Origin: Limnohabitans sp. T6-5
GTDB lineage: Bacteria > Pseudomonadota > Gammaproteobacteria > Burkholderiales > Burkholderiaceae_C
DNA length: 64,000 nt
Assembly (NCBI RefSeq): GCF_003063315.1
Contig: NZ_NERV01000001.1
Span: 1 to 64,000, forward strand
Direction of reading: 5' to 3'
Position 1 is the stretch's first letter, and every line of letters begins with the position of its first letter. Under the pieces are notes generated by a model. The model was not told where the DNA came from. It made no database searches and was given only the letters and a program-made list of their open reading frames with translations. This document shows, piece by piece, positions 1-8,733 of this stretch. Position numbers and translations under genes: made by a program.

Positions 1-124
1 CAGTTTCGCTCCACGCTTCCTTCCCACACTCGGTCACCCTCATGCAGTTGCGCTTCGCTTCGTTCGCTGTGATCAACTTACGGGAGGACTTGCACCTCCA
101 AGAGTGCGCCCGTGCCGGGCGCAC
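1..124 (-). mobile_element. Group II intron, 5' end only (cut by window edge)
   Basis: Read on the minus strand, the segment starting at 124 opens with GTGCGCCCGGCACGGGCGCA, the typical GUGCG 5' end of a bacterial group II intron followed by a short self-pairing helix. Next come a GGAGGTGCAAGTCCTCC hairpin and a GAGCGAAACTG-type segment, both characteristic of domain I. The intron runs leftwards out of the window, so its reverse transcriptase and 3' end cannot be seen. Its 5' splice site lies six bases beyond the stem of a perfect terminator hairpin (131-160), which is the target-site habit of class C introns. The group II call rests on recognised 5' sequence; the class C call is inferred from position only. 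Confidence 0.8.
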
Positions 125-130
125 CATGAA

Positions 131-160
131 AAAAGCCAGTCAGATCACTGACTGGCTTTT
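131..160 (-). terminator. Rho-independent terminator of the sucrose phosphorylase operon
   Basis: A perfect 13-bp stem (131-143 with 148-160) closes on a 4-base loop. On the minus strand it lies 22 bases after the sucrose phosphorylase stop and runs into six T residues. A shorter T run on the other side means it could also work in the plus direction. The group II intron is inserted just after it. Confidence 0.85.
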
Positions 161-182
161 CTAATTATTGATGAACTGCTAT

Positions 183-1658
183 TCAACGCAATTCAAACAC
201 CACCACTTCATCCACATCGAGGCCGTGGATGATACGGCCTGACTTGGTCGACAAATCGATTTCAAGTCGGGCGTATGCAGCCCCGTTTTGCCAGTTCAAA
301 GTCAACTGGTTTGCGGCAGACGCTGCGCTGCTGAATGCCCCGCCAAAGGCCGGATGGCTGTTACGCAAACGCATCAAATCGAGCAAGCGGTTGACGACGG
401 GTTTGTTCAAATCGCGCAGCACCTCTTCGCGCGAGTAGTAGTGGCGGTTGATGTCGCGACCCACTTTGGTTTTCGCCAACAACTCCATGTCGTTTTCACC
501 CGCCAGCAAGCCCACGTAATACACCTGTGGAATGCCTGGCACAAAGAACTGAATCGCACGCGCCACCAGGTAGGCAGATTCGTTGCGACCCAGCGCATCA
601 AAGAAGGTGCAGTTGACTTGGTACAGATCCAGGTTGGAAGCAGCTGCACCGGTGGCCTGACGGCTTTGATTGTTCGAGTTGCGGTGCATGCGCTCCACCA
701 ACTCGTCCAGCTCATGGGGTGGCACCAGACCGGGATGATTGACGCGATCCGTTGCGTCTGCGCCGATGTCGATGATGCCGATGCCATCGTGTGTATCGAG
801 CACCGTCACCGCGTTGTTGGGTCGTTGCGCAATCCAGTCCAGCAATGGACCACTGCGACCGAATTCCAATGCATGCAAGACCAATGGCGGCAAAGCGAAG
901 TCATAGACCCAGTCCACCTGCTGGGCGATTTCCATCTGGCGCTTGTAGTACGAGTGGATTTCCACCAGCACTTCCAGACCCAACTCACGGCCACGCTGCG
1001 CAAAAGCTTTGATGAAGTCAAAGGTCTCGGGCATCATGAAGCAATTCGTCCCCGCCTTCTTGATGGCATAACCCACCGCATCCAGGCGCACCATGGTGAC
1101 GCCGCTTTGCGAGAGTTTTTGCAAGATGGATTCCAGATAGGCCTTGCCTGCTGGTGTGTGCACATCGATGTCGATCTGCTGGGGCGTGAAGGTGGTCCAG
1201 AGTAAACGGCGCTCGCCATTGGCCAGTGTGGTCACCGTAAAGGGCATGCCGGGACGTGGGCGGTAAACCGCAAGCAAGTCCTTTTCGGTCGCGCCGTTCG
1301 GGAAGACCGACTCCATCGTCAAAAACAGGCCGTCGTATTCAGAGGCACTGCCCTTTTGGGAATAGTCCAGGAACTGAGGGGATTCCGAAGACATGTGGTT
1401 GACGATCACGTCGGCCATCACGCCCATTTGTTCAGACAGGTTGGCAATGTCTTTCCAGTCGCCCAAGCGGTCGTCTACGCGGGTGTGGTCAATGGGGTCA
1501 AAGCCCGCATCGGCTCCATCTATTTTGTAAAAGAACGGCAGCAAATGAACGCCACCCACTGCACCCTTCAACGGCCCAGTGATGAGCTCCTGCAGTTGTG
1601 TCAAGGTCTGACCGCCAAAGCGGTCAACATAGGTGATCAATTGAACTTCGTTACGCAT
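183..1658 (-). CDS. Sucrose phosphorylase (GH13 family)
   Basis: The 491-residue protein matches sucrose phosphorylases, which split sucrose with inorganic phosphate into glucose 1-phosphate and fructose in the cytoplasm. This is a cheaper route than hydrolysis. The three GH13 catalytic residues are visible: nucleophile D193 in VRLDAVGYA, acid/base E233 in LVEIHSYYKR, and D291 in VLDTHDGIG. The length is normal for the family and the start is ATG. It is the second gene of an operon with the sugar transporter 44 bases upstream, so imported sucrose is probably its substrate. A GH13 relative acting on another glucoside, such as a glucosylglycerate or sucrose 6-phosphate phosphorylase, is the main alternative. 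Confidence 0.88.
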   Translation of the reverse strand: MRNEVQLITYVDRFGGQTLTQLQELITGPLKGAVGGVHLLPFFYKIDGADAGFDPIDHTRVDDRLGDWKDIANLSEQMGVMADVIVNHMSSESPQFLDYSQKGSASEYDGLFLTMESVFPNGATEKDLLAVYRPRPGMPFTVTTLANGERRLLWTTFTPQQIDIDVHTPAGKAYLESILQKLSQSGVTMVRLDAVGYAIKKAGTNCFMMPETFDFIKAFAQRGRELGLEVLVEIHSYYKRQMEIAQQVDWVYDFALPPLVLHALEFGRSGPLLDWIAQRPNNAVTVLDTHDGIGIIDIGADATDRVNHPGLVPPHELDELVERMHRNSNNQSRQATGAAASNLDLYQVNCTFFDALGRNESAYLVARAIQFFVPGIPQVYYVGLLAGENDMELLAKTKVGRDINRHYYSREEVLRDLNKPVVNRLLDLMRLRNSHPAFGGAFSSAASAANQLTLNWQNGAAYARLEIDLSTKSGRIIHGLDVDEVVVFELR

Positions 1659-1702
1659 TTTTCTGAGACATCAATTTCAAACGACAAGTCATGCCAACAG
1701 CT

Positions 1703-3034
1703 TCAGGCTGAAGTTGTTGGGTTTTCAACGGGGACTTTGACCCGCAAAGTGGCCAACGCAGCCAACACGAGCAACACACCGGCCAGCACCAAGACGTTGC
1801 GAGGATCCCCCCCCAAGAGAGGGTGGTAAATCAGGGGCAAGGTCACGCCCTGGATGAGCATCGGAATCACAATGAACATGTTGAAAATGCCCATGTAAAC
1901 ACCTGTTCGCTCCGCTGGGATGCTCCTGGCCAACATGACATAGGGGTTGCCCATGATGCTGGCCCAACCCAGACCCACGCCAATCATGGGCAGGAACAAG
2001 AGGGCTTGGCTTTGGATGTGAGGAATGGTCATCATGCCCAGTCCCGCAGCGACCAAACACAAGGCATGCATCTTTCCGGCGCCCCAGCGGCGCGTGAACG
2101 GCACCATGGCCAGAGCAGCCACAAACGCCACTGCGTTGTAGAAACCACCAATTTGTCCGTTGACCAAGACCGCGTCGCGAAAGCCCGTGCTGGTGGGGTC
2201 GGACGTGTCAAACAGGTTGCGGGCGATGGCATAGGTGACGTATTGCCAGTAGCACATCATGGCGTACCACTGGAACAGCTTCATCCACGCCAACTGCCGC
2301 ATGGCTTGTGGCATTTCTTGGATAGCTTGCGCAATCTCTTTGAGCGTGCTGAGCCAGCCTTGCTGCTTGGCCTTCAATACCGCCATTTCTTGTGCAGACA
2401 AGGGCAACTCCGGGACCTTCCAGATGGACCATGCAATGGTGGATGCCGACAGCAAGGCGCCGATGATGAACGCCACTTGTGTGATTTGAGGGATGTGGTT
2501 TCCCCCCACCGCATCCTTGTTCATGCCCATCCACACCATGATGGATGGCGCGAGGTACGACAGTGTTTGTGCCAATCCCGTGAAGGCGCTTTGCGTCAGG
2601 TAACCCAATGCGTGTTGTTCCTTGGGCAGGCGGTCGCTCACATAGGCGCGATAGGGCTCCATGGTGATGTTGTTGGCCGCATCCAAAATCCAAAGCAAAC
2701 TGGCCGCCATCCACAGTGCTGCGCTGTAAGGCATGGCCAGCAATGACAGCGAACACAGCACTGCACCAATGAAAAAATATGGCGTGCGCCGCCCCCAGCG
2801 CGATGTGGTCCGATCACTCATGGCACCCACAATCGGCTGCACCAACAAGCCTGTGACCGGCCCTGCCAGTGCGAGCAAGGGCAATGCAGCCTCATCCGCG
2901 CCCAGGTAGCTGTAGATTGGGCTCATATTGCTTTGCTGCAAGCCAAAGCTGAATTGCAAGCCCAAAAAGCCGATGTTCATTTGCACGATCTGGGAGATCG
3001 ACAAAGTGGGCGGTGTAGTTCTGATGGAGGTCAT
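1703..3034 (-). CDS. MFS sugar transporter, sucrose/SLC45-like
   Basis: This is an integral inner-membrane protein of about 443 residues with roughly twelve hydrophobic segments. The loop between helices 2 and 3 carries DRTTSRWGRRTPYF, close to the motif of SLC45/GPH-type sugar:cation symporters. Its place directly upstream of sucrose phosphorylase makes sucrose the likely cargo. I chose the ATG at 3034 (MTSIRTTPPT). A longer reading from a TTG at 3103 would begin inside the operator palindrome and add 23 residues unlike a transporter N-terminus. No strong Shine-Dalgarno sequence is visible. Transcription probably starts near 3078 under control of the operator at 3098-3113. Confidence 0.82.
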   Translation of the reverse strand: MTSIRTTPPTLSISQIVQMNIGFLGLQFSFGLQQSNMSPIYSYLGADEAALPLLALAGPVTGLLVQPIVGAMSDRTTSRWGRRTPYFFIGAVLCSLSLLAMPYSAALWMAASLLWILDAANNITMEPYRAYVSDRLPKEQHALGYLTQSAFTGLAQTLSYLAPSIMVWMGMNKDAVGGNHIPQITQVAFIIGALLSASTIAWSIWKVPELPLSAQEMAVLKAKQQGWLSTLKEIAQAIQEMPQAMRQLAWMKLFQWYAMMCYWQYVTYAIARNLFDTSDPTSTGFRDAVLVNGQIGGFYNAVAFVAALAMVPFTRRWGAGKMHALCLVAAGLGMMTIPHIQSQALLFLPMIGVGLGWASIMGNPYVMLARSIPAERTGVYMGIFNMFIVIPMLIQGVTLPLIYHPLLGGDPRNVLVLAGVLLVLAALATLRVKVPVENPTTSA

Positions 3035-3084
3035 CGGTCTTTGAGAGAAAAGCACTGCGCGCAGCAGCAAAAATGCAATGCCCC

Positions 3085-3113
3085 AATTTATCTGACTTTG
3101 CAATCGATTGCAA
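3085..3113 (-). promoter_or_regulatory. Promoter overlapped by a LacI-type operator
   Basis: Positions 3098-3113 form a perfect 16-bp palindrome, TTGCAATCGATTGCAA, with the central CG typical of LacI/GalR-family operators. On the minus strand a possible -35 (TTGCAA, 3113-3108) and -10 (TAAATT, 3090-3085) are 17 bases apart, so the operator covers the -35 element. A bound repressor would block the transporter and sucrose phosphorylase genes. The palindrome is seen directly; the promoter boxes are weaker matches. Confidence 0.72.
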
Positions 3114-3180
3114 TAGGGTTTGTACTTGTTTTCAATGGCCAGGGCTAGGCCAGTACTTCAGCCTGCTTCTGGACCCCTGT

Positions 3181-4383
3181 TCAGCGCGCCCAAATCGCCC
3201 ACAAAGCGGCCAATTCGACGGCCGTGGCATCGCCACTCACCAAAGCCAATTGCTGACGAGCCGAGCCCTTTTGGTCGGCTTGAACCAAGCTGATGGCGGC
3301 ATGCAAACGCACTTCGTGTTCACGCCGCAGACCACCCAAATCCATCGCCTTGGCGTAGGCCGCGTTCGCAGCCGACCAGTTTTGCCGGGAAAAATGGACA
3401 TCGCCTACCGCCGCCCATGAAGCACCGTCTTTGGCCGATTTCTCCAGCTGTGCAAACAAGGCGTCGTCTTCCTGGACTTTTTTCTGGGCATCTGTACGCA
3501 ACTTGGCGTGCGCTGCAGCCTCAGCGCCTTTGCCCAAGACGCCTGCCGCAAAGCCCTTGGTGATGACGCGGACAGACTCAGAAGGCAAGCCGGCCTTCAA
3601 AGCCAATGAGGCCATTTCCATGTATTCAGCGGCATCTTCCATGTTGTCCGTTTGCTCCAACAGGCGGTACAGGTCCAACTCCAGTCGGGTGTTCAAACCC
3701 GCTTGCTGCGACATGCGACCGATCACTTCGGCCCAATAGGCCTTGCTGGGGTAGTTCGACAACAACTGCTTGAGGGTGCTCATGTACCCGGCATCGTCCT
3801 TGAGCTGGCGGTAGCTGACAGCCAATGTGCGAAGTTCAGGCTCGGGTGTTTTCTTTGCGGTCGAAGCATCCAGGCGGATTTTGGCCAGCATGACACTCAC
3901 CACTTCTGCGTGCTGCCCGGAGGCCGCCAAGGCCTGCAACAAGGCCAGATGGACTGCGGGATTGGCGCCCCCATCTTGCACATATTGCCGAGCCCATTTC
4001 ACAACGCGTGCATCGTCCTTTGTTTGCAAACTGGCATTGATCAAGGACTCGAGCAAAGGCCGTTTGTCCGCTTGTGGCACATCGGCTGAAGTCACCAAAG
4101 ACTCCAAGGCCTCAATGGCGATGGCCCATTTTTGAGCACGCAAGGCCGCCACCGCTTGCGTGCGCGAGATCATGTTTTTCTCGTTCGCTGTGAGCTGGGG
4201 CACCGCCAAAGCATCGCGCAGCAAACCCAAGGCTTGATCGTTTTGGTTGTTCTTGATCGCTTCTTGCGCGGCTGCCAAAGGCTTGATCACTTCGTTGCGC
4301 AGGGTGCCCTGTGCCATAGCAGAACCGGTGAGCAGGCCTAAAGCCACAAGCAACACACTCAGCCGTTGCAGATACTTGTTCAT
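3181..4383 (-). CDS. Exported TPR-repeat protein, function unknown
   Basis: The 400-residue protein has a clear signal peptide: basic MNKYLQR, a hydrophobic core, and a probable cut after AMA near residue 24. The rest is almost entirely alpha-helical with repeated alanine- and leucine-rich helix pairs resembling tetratricopeptide repeats. A periplasmic protein-interaction role is likely. It lies upstream of the sugar operon on the same strand, but the operon's own promoter and about 145 bases separate it from the transporter start. There is no enzymatic motif. I do not recognise a named family. Confidence 0.7.
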   Translation of the reverse strand: MNKYLQRLSVLLVALGLLTGSAMAQGTLRNEVIKPLAAAQEAIKNNQNDQALGLLRDALAVPQLTANEKNMISRTQAVAALRAQKWAIAIEALESLVTSADVPQADKRPLLESLINASLQTKDDARVVKWARQYVQDGGANPAVHLALLQALAASGQHAEVVSVMLAKIRLDASTAKKTPEPELRTLAVSYRQLKDDAGYMSTLKQLLSNYPSKAYWAEVIGRMSQQAGLNTRLELDLYRLLEQTDNMEDAAEYMEMASLALKAGLPSESVRVITKGFAAGVLGKGAEAAAHAKLRTDAQKKVQEDDALFAQLEKSAKDGASWAAVGDVHFSRQNWSAANAAYAKAMDLGGLRREHEVRLHAAISLVQADQKGSARQQLALVSGDATAVELAALWAIWAR

Positions 4384-4679
4384 GATATTCCTTGGGGTCC
4401 TTGGTTCAAAGAGTCATGCGATTGTCTTGAATAAAAACAGAAAAATCGCTTTCAAGCTGACCATGTAACCAAAATGAATCTTCCGCTCAGCCCTGGTGCA
4501 GCCTCCAGCACGGCTGCGCGCTGGATGACACAAACAAGGCCGATCTGATTGGCGCCATCCACTCGGCTGCCCACAAACCCCTCGCATAACAAACTGATTT
4601 GCCTTGCCCAAGGCCCCCGCCAAGGCTGCCAACCACCTACAAGCGCTGAAGTGCTGGCGTTTTAAAAGCCACCAGGCAT

Positions 4680-4749
4680 GTCACCCCGAGCGAAAACCCC
4701 GGGTCCAAGCTGGCGAGACCGATGGATCCCGCATTCCGTGCGTGATGAC
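4680..4749. repeat. Imperfect inverted repeat, REP-like
   Basis: Two arms of about 27 bases (4680-4707 and 4723-4749) are imperfect reverse complements, each starting at GTCA and ending at GGGTCCA or GGGATCCA, with a 15-base centre. It lies in the gene-free gap 4384-4782 between the TPR gene and dedA. I see nothing else in that gap except plausible promoter sequence close to 4384. The element resembles short dispersed intergenic palindromes. Confidence 0.5.
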
Positions 4750-4782
4750 CAGCCTGTGCAGACTGGGTCTATGGCGTTTTGA

Positions 4783-5421
4783 TCACCCCGCTTTGCGCGC
4801 CCGCCAAGCGCCAAACACAGCGATCAAGCCCGGCACGAAGATCAGGGCCCAGATGATCTTGGACAGATGCGTCTGCACAAAGGGCAAGTTGCCAAACAAG
4901 TAGCCGGCCAGCGTCAGGCCCACCACCCAGATGACGCCGCCCACCACGTTGAACATCGTGAATTTGTGGCGCGTCATCTCGGCCACGCCGGCCACAAAGG
5001 GCACAAAGGTGCGGATGAAGGGCATGAAGCGCGCCAGGATGATGGTGATGCCGCCGTACTTTTCATAAAAGGCGTTGGCCTGCATGAAGGCCTGGCGGTT
5101 GAAAAAGCGGGAGTTGTCCCATTTAAAAACCTTGGGACCAAAGTAACGCCCGATGCTGTAGTTCGTCTGGTCGCCCAAAATGGCGGCCGCCAGCAGCAAA
5201 ACAATCGTCAAAGGCAGGTTCAGCAAATCGGCCCCGCACAGCGCGCCGACGATGAAGAGCAGCGAATCGCCCGGCAAGAACGGCATGATCACCAGGCCGG
5301 TCTCCACAAAGATGATCACGAACAAGAGGGCGTAAACCCAAGCGCCGTGCTGGCCTACAAAGGCCTCCAAGTAGCGGTCGACGTGGAGGATGAAATCGAG
5401 GAGTTGCAAAAGGATGTCCAT
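4783..5421 (-). CDS. DedA family membrane protein
   Basis: The 212-residue protein has the DedA (SNARE-associated/VTT) pattern. A reentrant hydrophobic segment carries FVETGLVIMPFLPGDSLLF, followed by the ILGDQTNYSIGRYFG stretch and the conserved ARFMPFIRTFVPFVAG motif with two arginines. DedA proteins are inner-membrane proteins needed for membrane homeostasis, and some family members flip undecaprenyl phosphate or phospholipids. The ATG at 5421 (MDILLQLL) fits the family start better than the in-frame codon 21 bases upstream. It is divergent from mutL, with only 37 bases between the two starts, so the promoters probably overlap. Confidence 0.88.
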   Translation of the reverse strand: MDILLQLLDFILHVDRYLEAFVGQHGAWVYALLFVIIFVETGLVIMPFLPGDSLLFIVGALCGADLLNLPLTIVLLLAAAILGDQTNYSIGRYFGPKVFKWDNSRFFNRQAFMQANAFYEKYGGITIILARFMPFIRTFVPFVAGVAEMTRHKFTMFNVVGGVIWVVGLTLAGYLFGNLPFVQTHLSKIIWALIFVPGLIAVFGAWRARKAG

Positions 5422-5458
5422 CCCGTGATTATCCCTGCCCAAGCCCTAAAATCGGACG

Positions 5459-7441
5459 GTGACCTCCCAACAAAGCCCGGCTTCCGCGCGCCGCCCCATC
5501 CGCGAACTCCCCGATGAACTGATCAGCCAGATTGCCGCAGGCGAGGTGGTCGAGAGGCCTGCTTCGGTCGTGCGCGAGCTGGTGGACAACGCCATGGACG
5601 CGGGCGCGCAAAGCATCACCTTGCGCCTGATGGGGGGCGGCACCCGCCAGATTTCGGTCGAAGACGACGGCGGCGGCATTGCCCCGGACGAGTTGGCCAC
5701 CGCCCTCAAACGCCACGCCACCAGCAAGATCGGCAACCTCGATGAGCTGGAATCGGTGATGACCATGGGTTTTCGGGGCGAGGCGCTGGCGGCCATCAAT
5801 TCGGTGTCCGAACTCACCCTGCTCTCGCGCATGGACGGCCAGCCCACCGCGTTTGCGCTGGATGGCCGCACCGGCGAAATACGCCCCGCCGCCCGCGCTG
5901 TGGGCACCACGGTGGAGGTCAAGGAGTTGTTTTTTTCGACCCCTGCCCGCCGCAAGTTTTTGAAAAGCGACAGCACCGAGCTGGCGCATTGCATCGAGGC
6001 CGTGCGCCGCCACGCCCTGGCCCGCCCCGACGTGGGCTTTGCCATCTGGCACGAAGGCAAGCTGGTCGAGCAGTGGCGCGTGCACCCTGGCACGGCAGGC
6101 CTGGAGCAGCGCCTGGCCGATGTGCTGGGCGAAGAGTTCGTGGCGCAGTCCATCGCGGTCGAATACAACGCTGGACCACTCAAAGTGATTGGCCGCGCCG
6201 GTCTGCCCGACGCCGCCCGCTCACGCCCCGACCACCAGTTTGCCTATGTGAACGGCCGCTTTGTGCGTGACAAGGTGGTCATGCACGGCGCGCGCAGCGC
6301 TTACGAAGACGTGCTGCACGGGCACAAACAACCGGCCTATGCGCTGTTCATGCAGATCGACCCGACGCTGGTGGATGTGAACGTGCACCCGACCAAGATC
6401 GAAGTGCGATTCAGGGACAGTCGGGCGGTACACCAGGCCGTACGCCATGCCATCGAGAACGCCCTGGCCGCACCGCGTTCGCAAAACCTGAGCGATGCAG
6501 CCACAGAGGCCACCAGCGACTTCGACCTGAAAGCCCCCGCCCCCAAAGCCCTGCCCGAATCGGCCAGCTGGCAACAAGGCGGCATGGCTTTTGAGACGCG
6601 TCCCGGACCATCGACTTTTTCCGCGCCAAGCTACAAACCGGCAGACTTTGTGCGCCACCGCGTGGACGGCGAGCAGGCCATGGCCGATCTCAAAGCCTTA
6701 TGGAACCCGCCCGAGCGCCAGACGCAAGCTCAAGAACCCGAGCCCCCCAGGTGGCAACCGGCCCCACGGACCGAGCCCATGCTGGCCGCAACGATTGAAC
6801 AAGACGCGCCATCGCCCGCCCCCACACCCCTGCCGGAAGGCGATTGGCCCCTGGGCCGCGCTGTGGCCCAGCTGCACGGCGTCTACATCCTGGCCGAAAA
6901 CAAGCAAGGTCTGGTGGTGGTGGACATGCACGCGGCGCACGAGCGCATCGTTTACGAGCGCCTGAAAAACCAGCTCAACACCTCCGACGACGAAGGCCCG
7001 CGCATCGCGAGCCAGCCGCTGCTGATCCCGGCCACCTTTGCCGCCAACCCCACCGAAGTGGCCACCGCCGAGAGCTGCGCAGAAGTGCTGGCCCAGTTGG
7101 GCCTGGAAATCTCGCCCCTGTCGGCCAAGACCCTGGCTGTGCGCGCCGTGCCCACCAGCCTGGCCCAAAGCGATGCGGTCGAACTGGCCCGCAGCGTGCT
7201 GGCCGAACTGGCGCAACACGATGCCAGTACCGTGGTGCAGCGCGCCCAAAACGAGATCCTCGCCACCATGGCCTGCCACGGGGCAGTGCGCGCCAACCGC
7301 CGCCTGACGCTCGATGAAATGAACGCCCTGCTGCGCCAAATGGAAGAGACCGAGCGCTCCGACCAATGCAACCATGGCCGCCCCACCTGGCGGCAGATGA
7401 GCATGCGCGATCTGGATGCTCTGTTCTTGCGGGGCCGTTGA
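5459..7441 (+). CDS. mutL: DNA mismatch repair protein MutL
   Basis: The 660-residue protein opens with IRELPDELISQIAAGEVVERP and continues with the GHKL ATPase motifs EDDGGGI and GFRGEAL. A proline-rich linker of roughly residues 345-460 follows, then the C-terminal dimerisation domain. The C-terminal domain holds DMHAAHERIVYE (from residue 489), which fits the DxHAxxExxxxE metal-binding endonuclease motif, and a CNHGRP motif at residue 637. Such MutL proteins nick DNA themselves, unlike E. coli MutL, which relies on MutH. The start is a GTG. Its stop overlaps the next start by one base. Confidence 0.95.
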   Translation: MTSQQSPASARRPIRELPDELISQIAAGEVVERPASVVRELVDNAMDAGAQSITLRLMGGGTRQISVEDDGGGIAPDELATALKRHATSKIGNLDELESVMTMGFRGEALAAINSVSELTLLSRMDGQPTAFALDGRTGEIRPAARAVGTTVEVKELFFSTPARRKFLKSDSTELAHCIEAVRRHALARPDVGFAIWHEGKLVEQWRVHPGTAGLEQRLADVLGEEFVAQSIAVEYNAGPLKVIGRAGLPDAARSRPDHQFAYVNGRFVRDKVVMHGARSAYEDVLHGHKQPAYALFMQIDPTLVDVNVHPTKIEVRFRDSRAVHQAVRHAIENALAAPRSQNLSDAATEATSDFDLKAPAPKALPESASWQQGGMAFETRPGPSTFSAPSYKPADFVRHRVDGEQAMADLKALWNPPERQTQAQEPEPPRWQPAPRTEPMLAATIEQDAPSPAPTPLPEGDWPLGRAVAQLHGVYILAENKQGLVVVDMHAAHERIVYERLKNQLNTSDDEGPRIASQPLLIPATFAANPTEVATAESCAEVLAQLGLEISPLSAKTLAVRAVPTSLAQSDAVELARSVLAELAQHDASTVVQRAQNEILATMACHGAVRANRRLTLDEMNALLRQMEETERSDQCNHGRPTWRQMSMRDLDALFLRGR

Positions 7442-8733
7442 TGACGCCCTCACCCCATCAACCGCATCAACCCACACAGGCCGTGGCAAAACGCCAGGGC
7501 ATGTCCCAAGCCCTCACGGTGCTCATCCTCGCCCTGCTGCTGGGCATGCAGGCCGTCAGCACCGACATGTACCTGCCCGCCTTGCCTGTCCTCAGCCGGG
7601 ATCTGGCCGCCAGCATGGGCCAGTCTCAACTGACGCTGTCGGCCATGCTGCTGGCCTTTGGTCTGTCGCAGTTGGTGTGGGGGCCGCTGTCTGACCGCTT
7701 TGGCCGACGCCCGATTTTGCTCTGGGGCATTGGCGCCTATGTCCTGGCTTCGGTGACCTGTGTGCTGGCCCCCAGCATTGACTGGCTGATAGCCGCCCGG
7801 GCCTTGCAAGGCATCGCGCTGGGCGCAGGGGTCATGACCGCCCGCGCCGTGGTGCGTGACCTGTTTCAGCCCGCACAAGGTGCGCACGCCATGTCGCAAG
7901 CCCTCACCGGGCTGGGCATCATCGCCTGCGCTTGCGGCCCCGTGGGGGGCATCTTGACCGACTGGCTGGGGTGGCGCTTGGCGCTGCTGAGTGTGGCGCT
8001 TTTTGGTCTGGCCACCTGGCTCTTGCTGTATTGGCGTTTTGAAGAAACCCTGGCGCGCCCCGATCCCCATGCCCTGGCCTGGCGCTCCATCCTGCGCTCG
8101 AACCGGGACATCTTGCGCCACCCCAGCTTCCTCACCTGGTGCGCCATGTCCACCACCACCTTCTTGGGCCTGTTCACGGTCCTGGCCAGTTCGTCTTTCG
8201 TCTTCATCCGGGAAATGGGCTTGAGCAAAACCGCCTACGGCTTCCTCATGCTCAGCATGTCGCTGGCCTACATCCTGGGCACCTTCTGGTGCCGCTGGAT
8301 GCTCAAGCGCACCAGCGTGCAGCGCACCATGGCCGCAGCGGCGGTGTTCACCCTGAGCGGCGGCGTGCTGGAGGCTGTGCTGGCCTATGCGGGCCAGGGG
8401 CAGGCCTGGTACGGGCCCTGGGCGGTGATGCTGCCCGTGTGCATTTACATGGTGGGTCACGGCGTCAACATGCCCTGCAGCCAAAGCGGTGCGGTGGCCC
8501 CCTTTCCGGCCCGGGCGGGCACGGCCTCGGCCCTCAATGGCTTCATCATGATGCTGGGGGCTTTCGGCATGAGCGGCTGGCTGGGCTGGCACATGGAGAC
8601 CCCTTTGTTTTCGATGGTGCACGGCATGCTGCTGTGGAGTGTGTGCGTGAGCCTGATTGCCTGGACCGCTGTACAGCGCCACGGGCGGCCCGCCGTTGTC
8701 CACACGGCTGTCCTGCCCGAAGCCCAGTCATGA
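7441..8733 (+). CDS. Bcr/CflA-type multidrug efflux MFS transporter
   Basis: The 430-residue membrane protein has twelve predicted helices and the drug:H+ antiporter signature: [12 protein letters not shown] in helix 1, [11 protein letters not shown] in loop 2-3, and [13 protein letters not shown] in helix 4. These are hallmarks of the Bcr/CflA branch, which exports drugs and sometimes dipeptides or cysteine. The ATG at 7441 overlaps the mutL stop by one base (TGATG), so translation is probably coupled. At its end ATGA links it to miaA. Its position between mutL and miaA, adjacent in many bacteria, is unusual. Confidence 0.88.
   Translation: MTPSPHQPHQPTQAVAKRQGMSQALTVLILALLLGMQAVSTDMYLPALPVLSRDLAASMGQSQLTLSAMLLAFGLSQLVWGPLSDRFGRRPILLWGIGAYVLASVTCVLAPSIDWLIAARALQGIALGAGVMTARAVVRDLFQPAQGAHAMSQALTGLGIIACACGPVGGILTDWLGWRLALLSVALFGLATWLLLYWRFEETLARPDPHALAWRSILRSNRDILRHPSFLTWCAMSTTTFLGLFTVLASSSFVFIREMGLSKTAYGFLMLSMSLAYILGTFWCRWMLKRTSVQRTMAAAAVFTLSGGVLEAVLAYAGQGQAWYGPWAVMLPVCIYMVGHGVNMPCSQSGAVAPFPARAGTASALNGFIMMLGAFGMSGWLGWHMETPLFSMVHGMLLWSVCVSLIAWTAVQRHGRPAVVHTAVLPEAQS

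Noticed and set aside
3035..3103. Longer transporter reading from TTG at 3103
   Set aside because: It would start within the operator palindrome and upstream of the expected transcription start.
8139..8729. Possible fusion of a 197-codon upstream segment with miaA
   Set aside because: The upstream part is an alternate frame of the efflux gene; MiaA starts cleanly at 8730 with a normal length.
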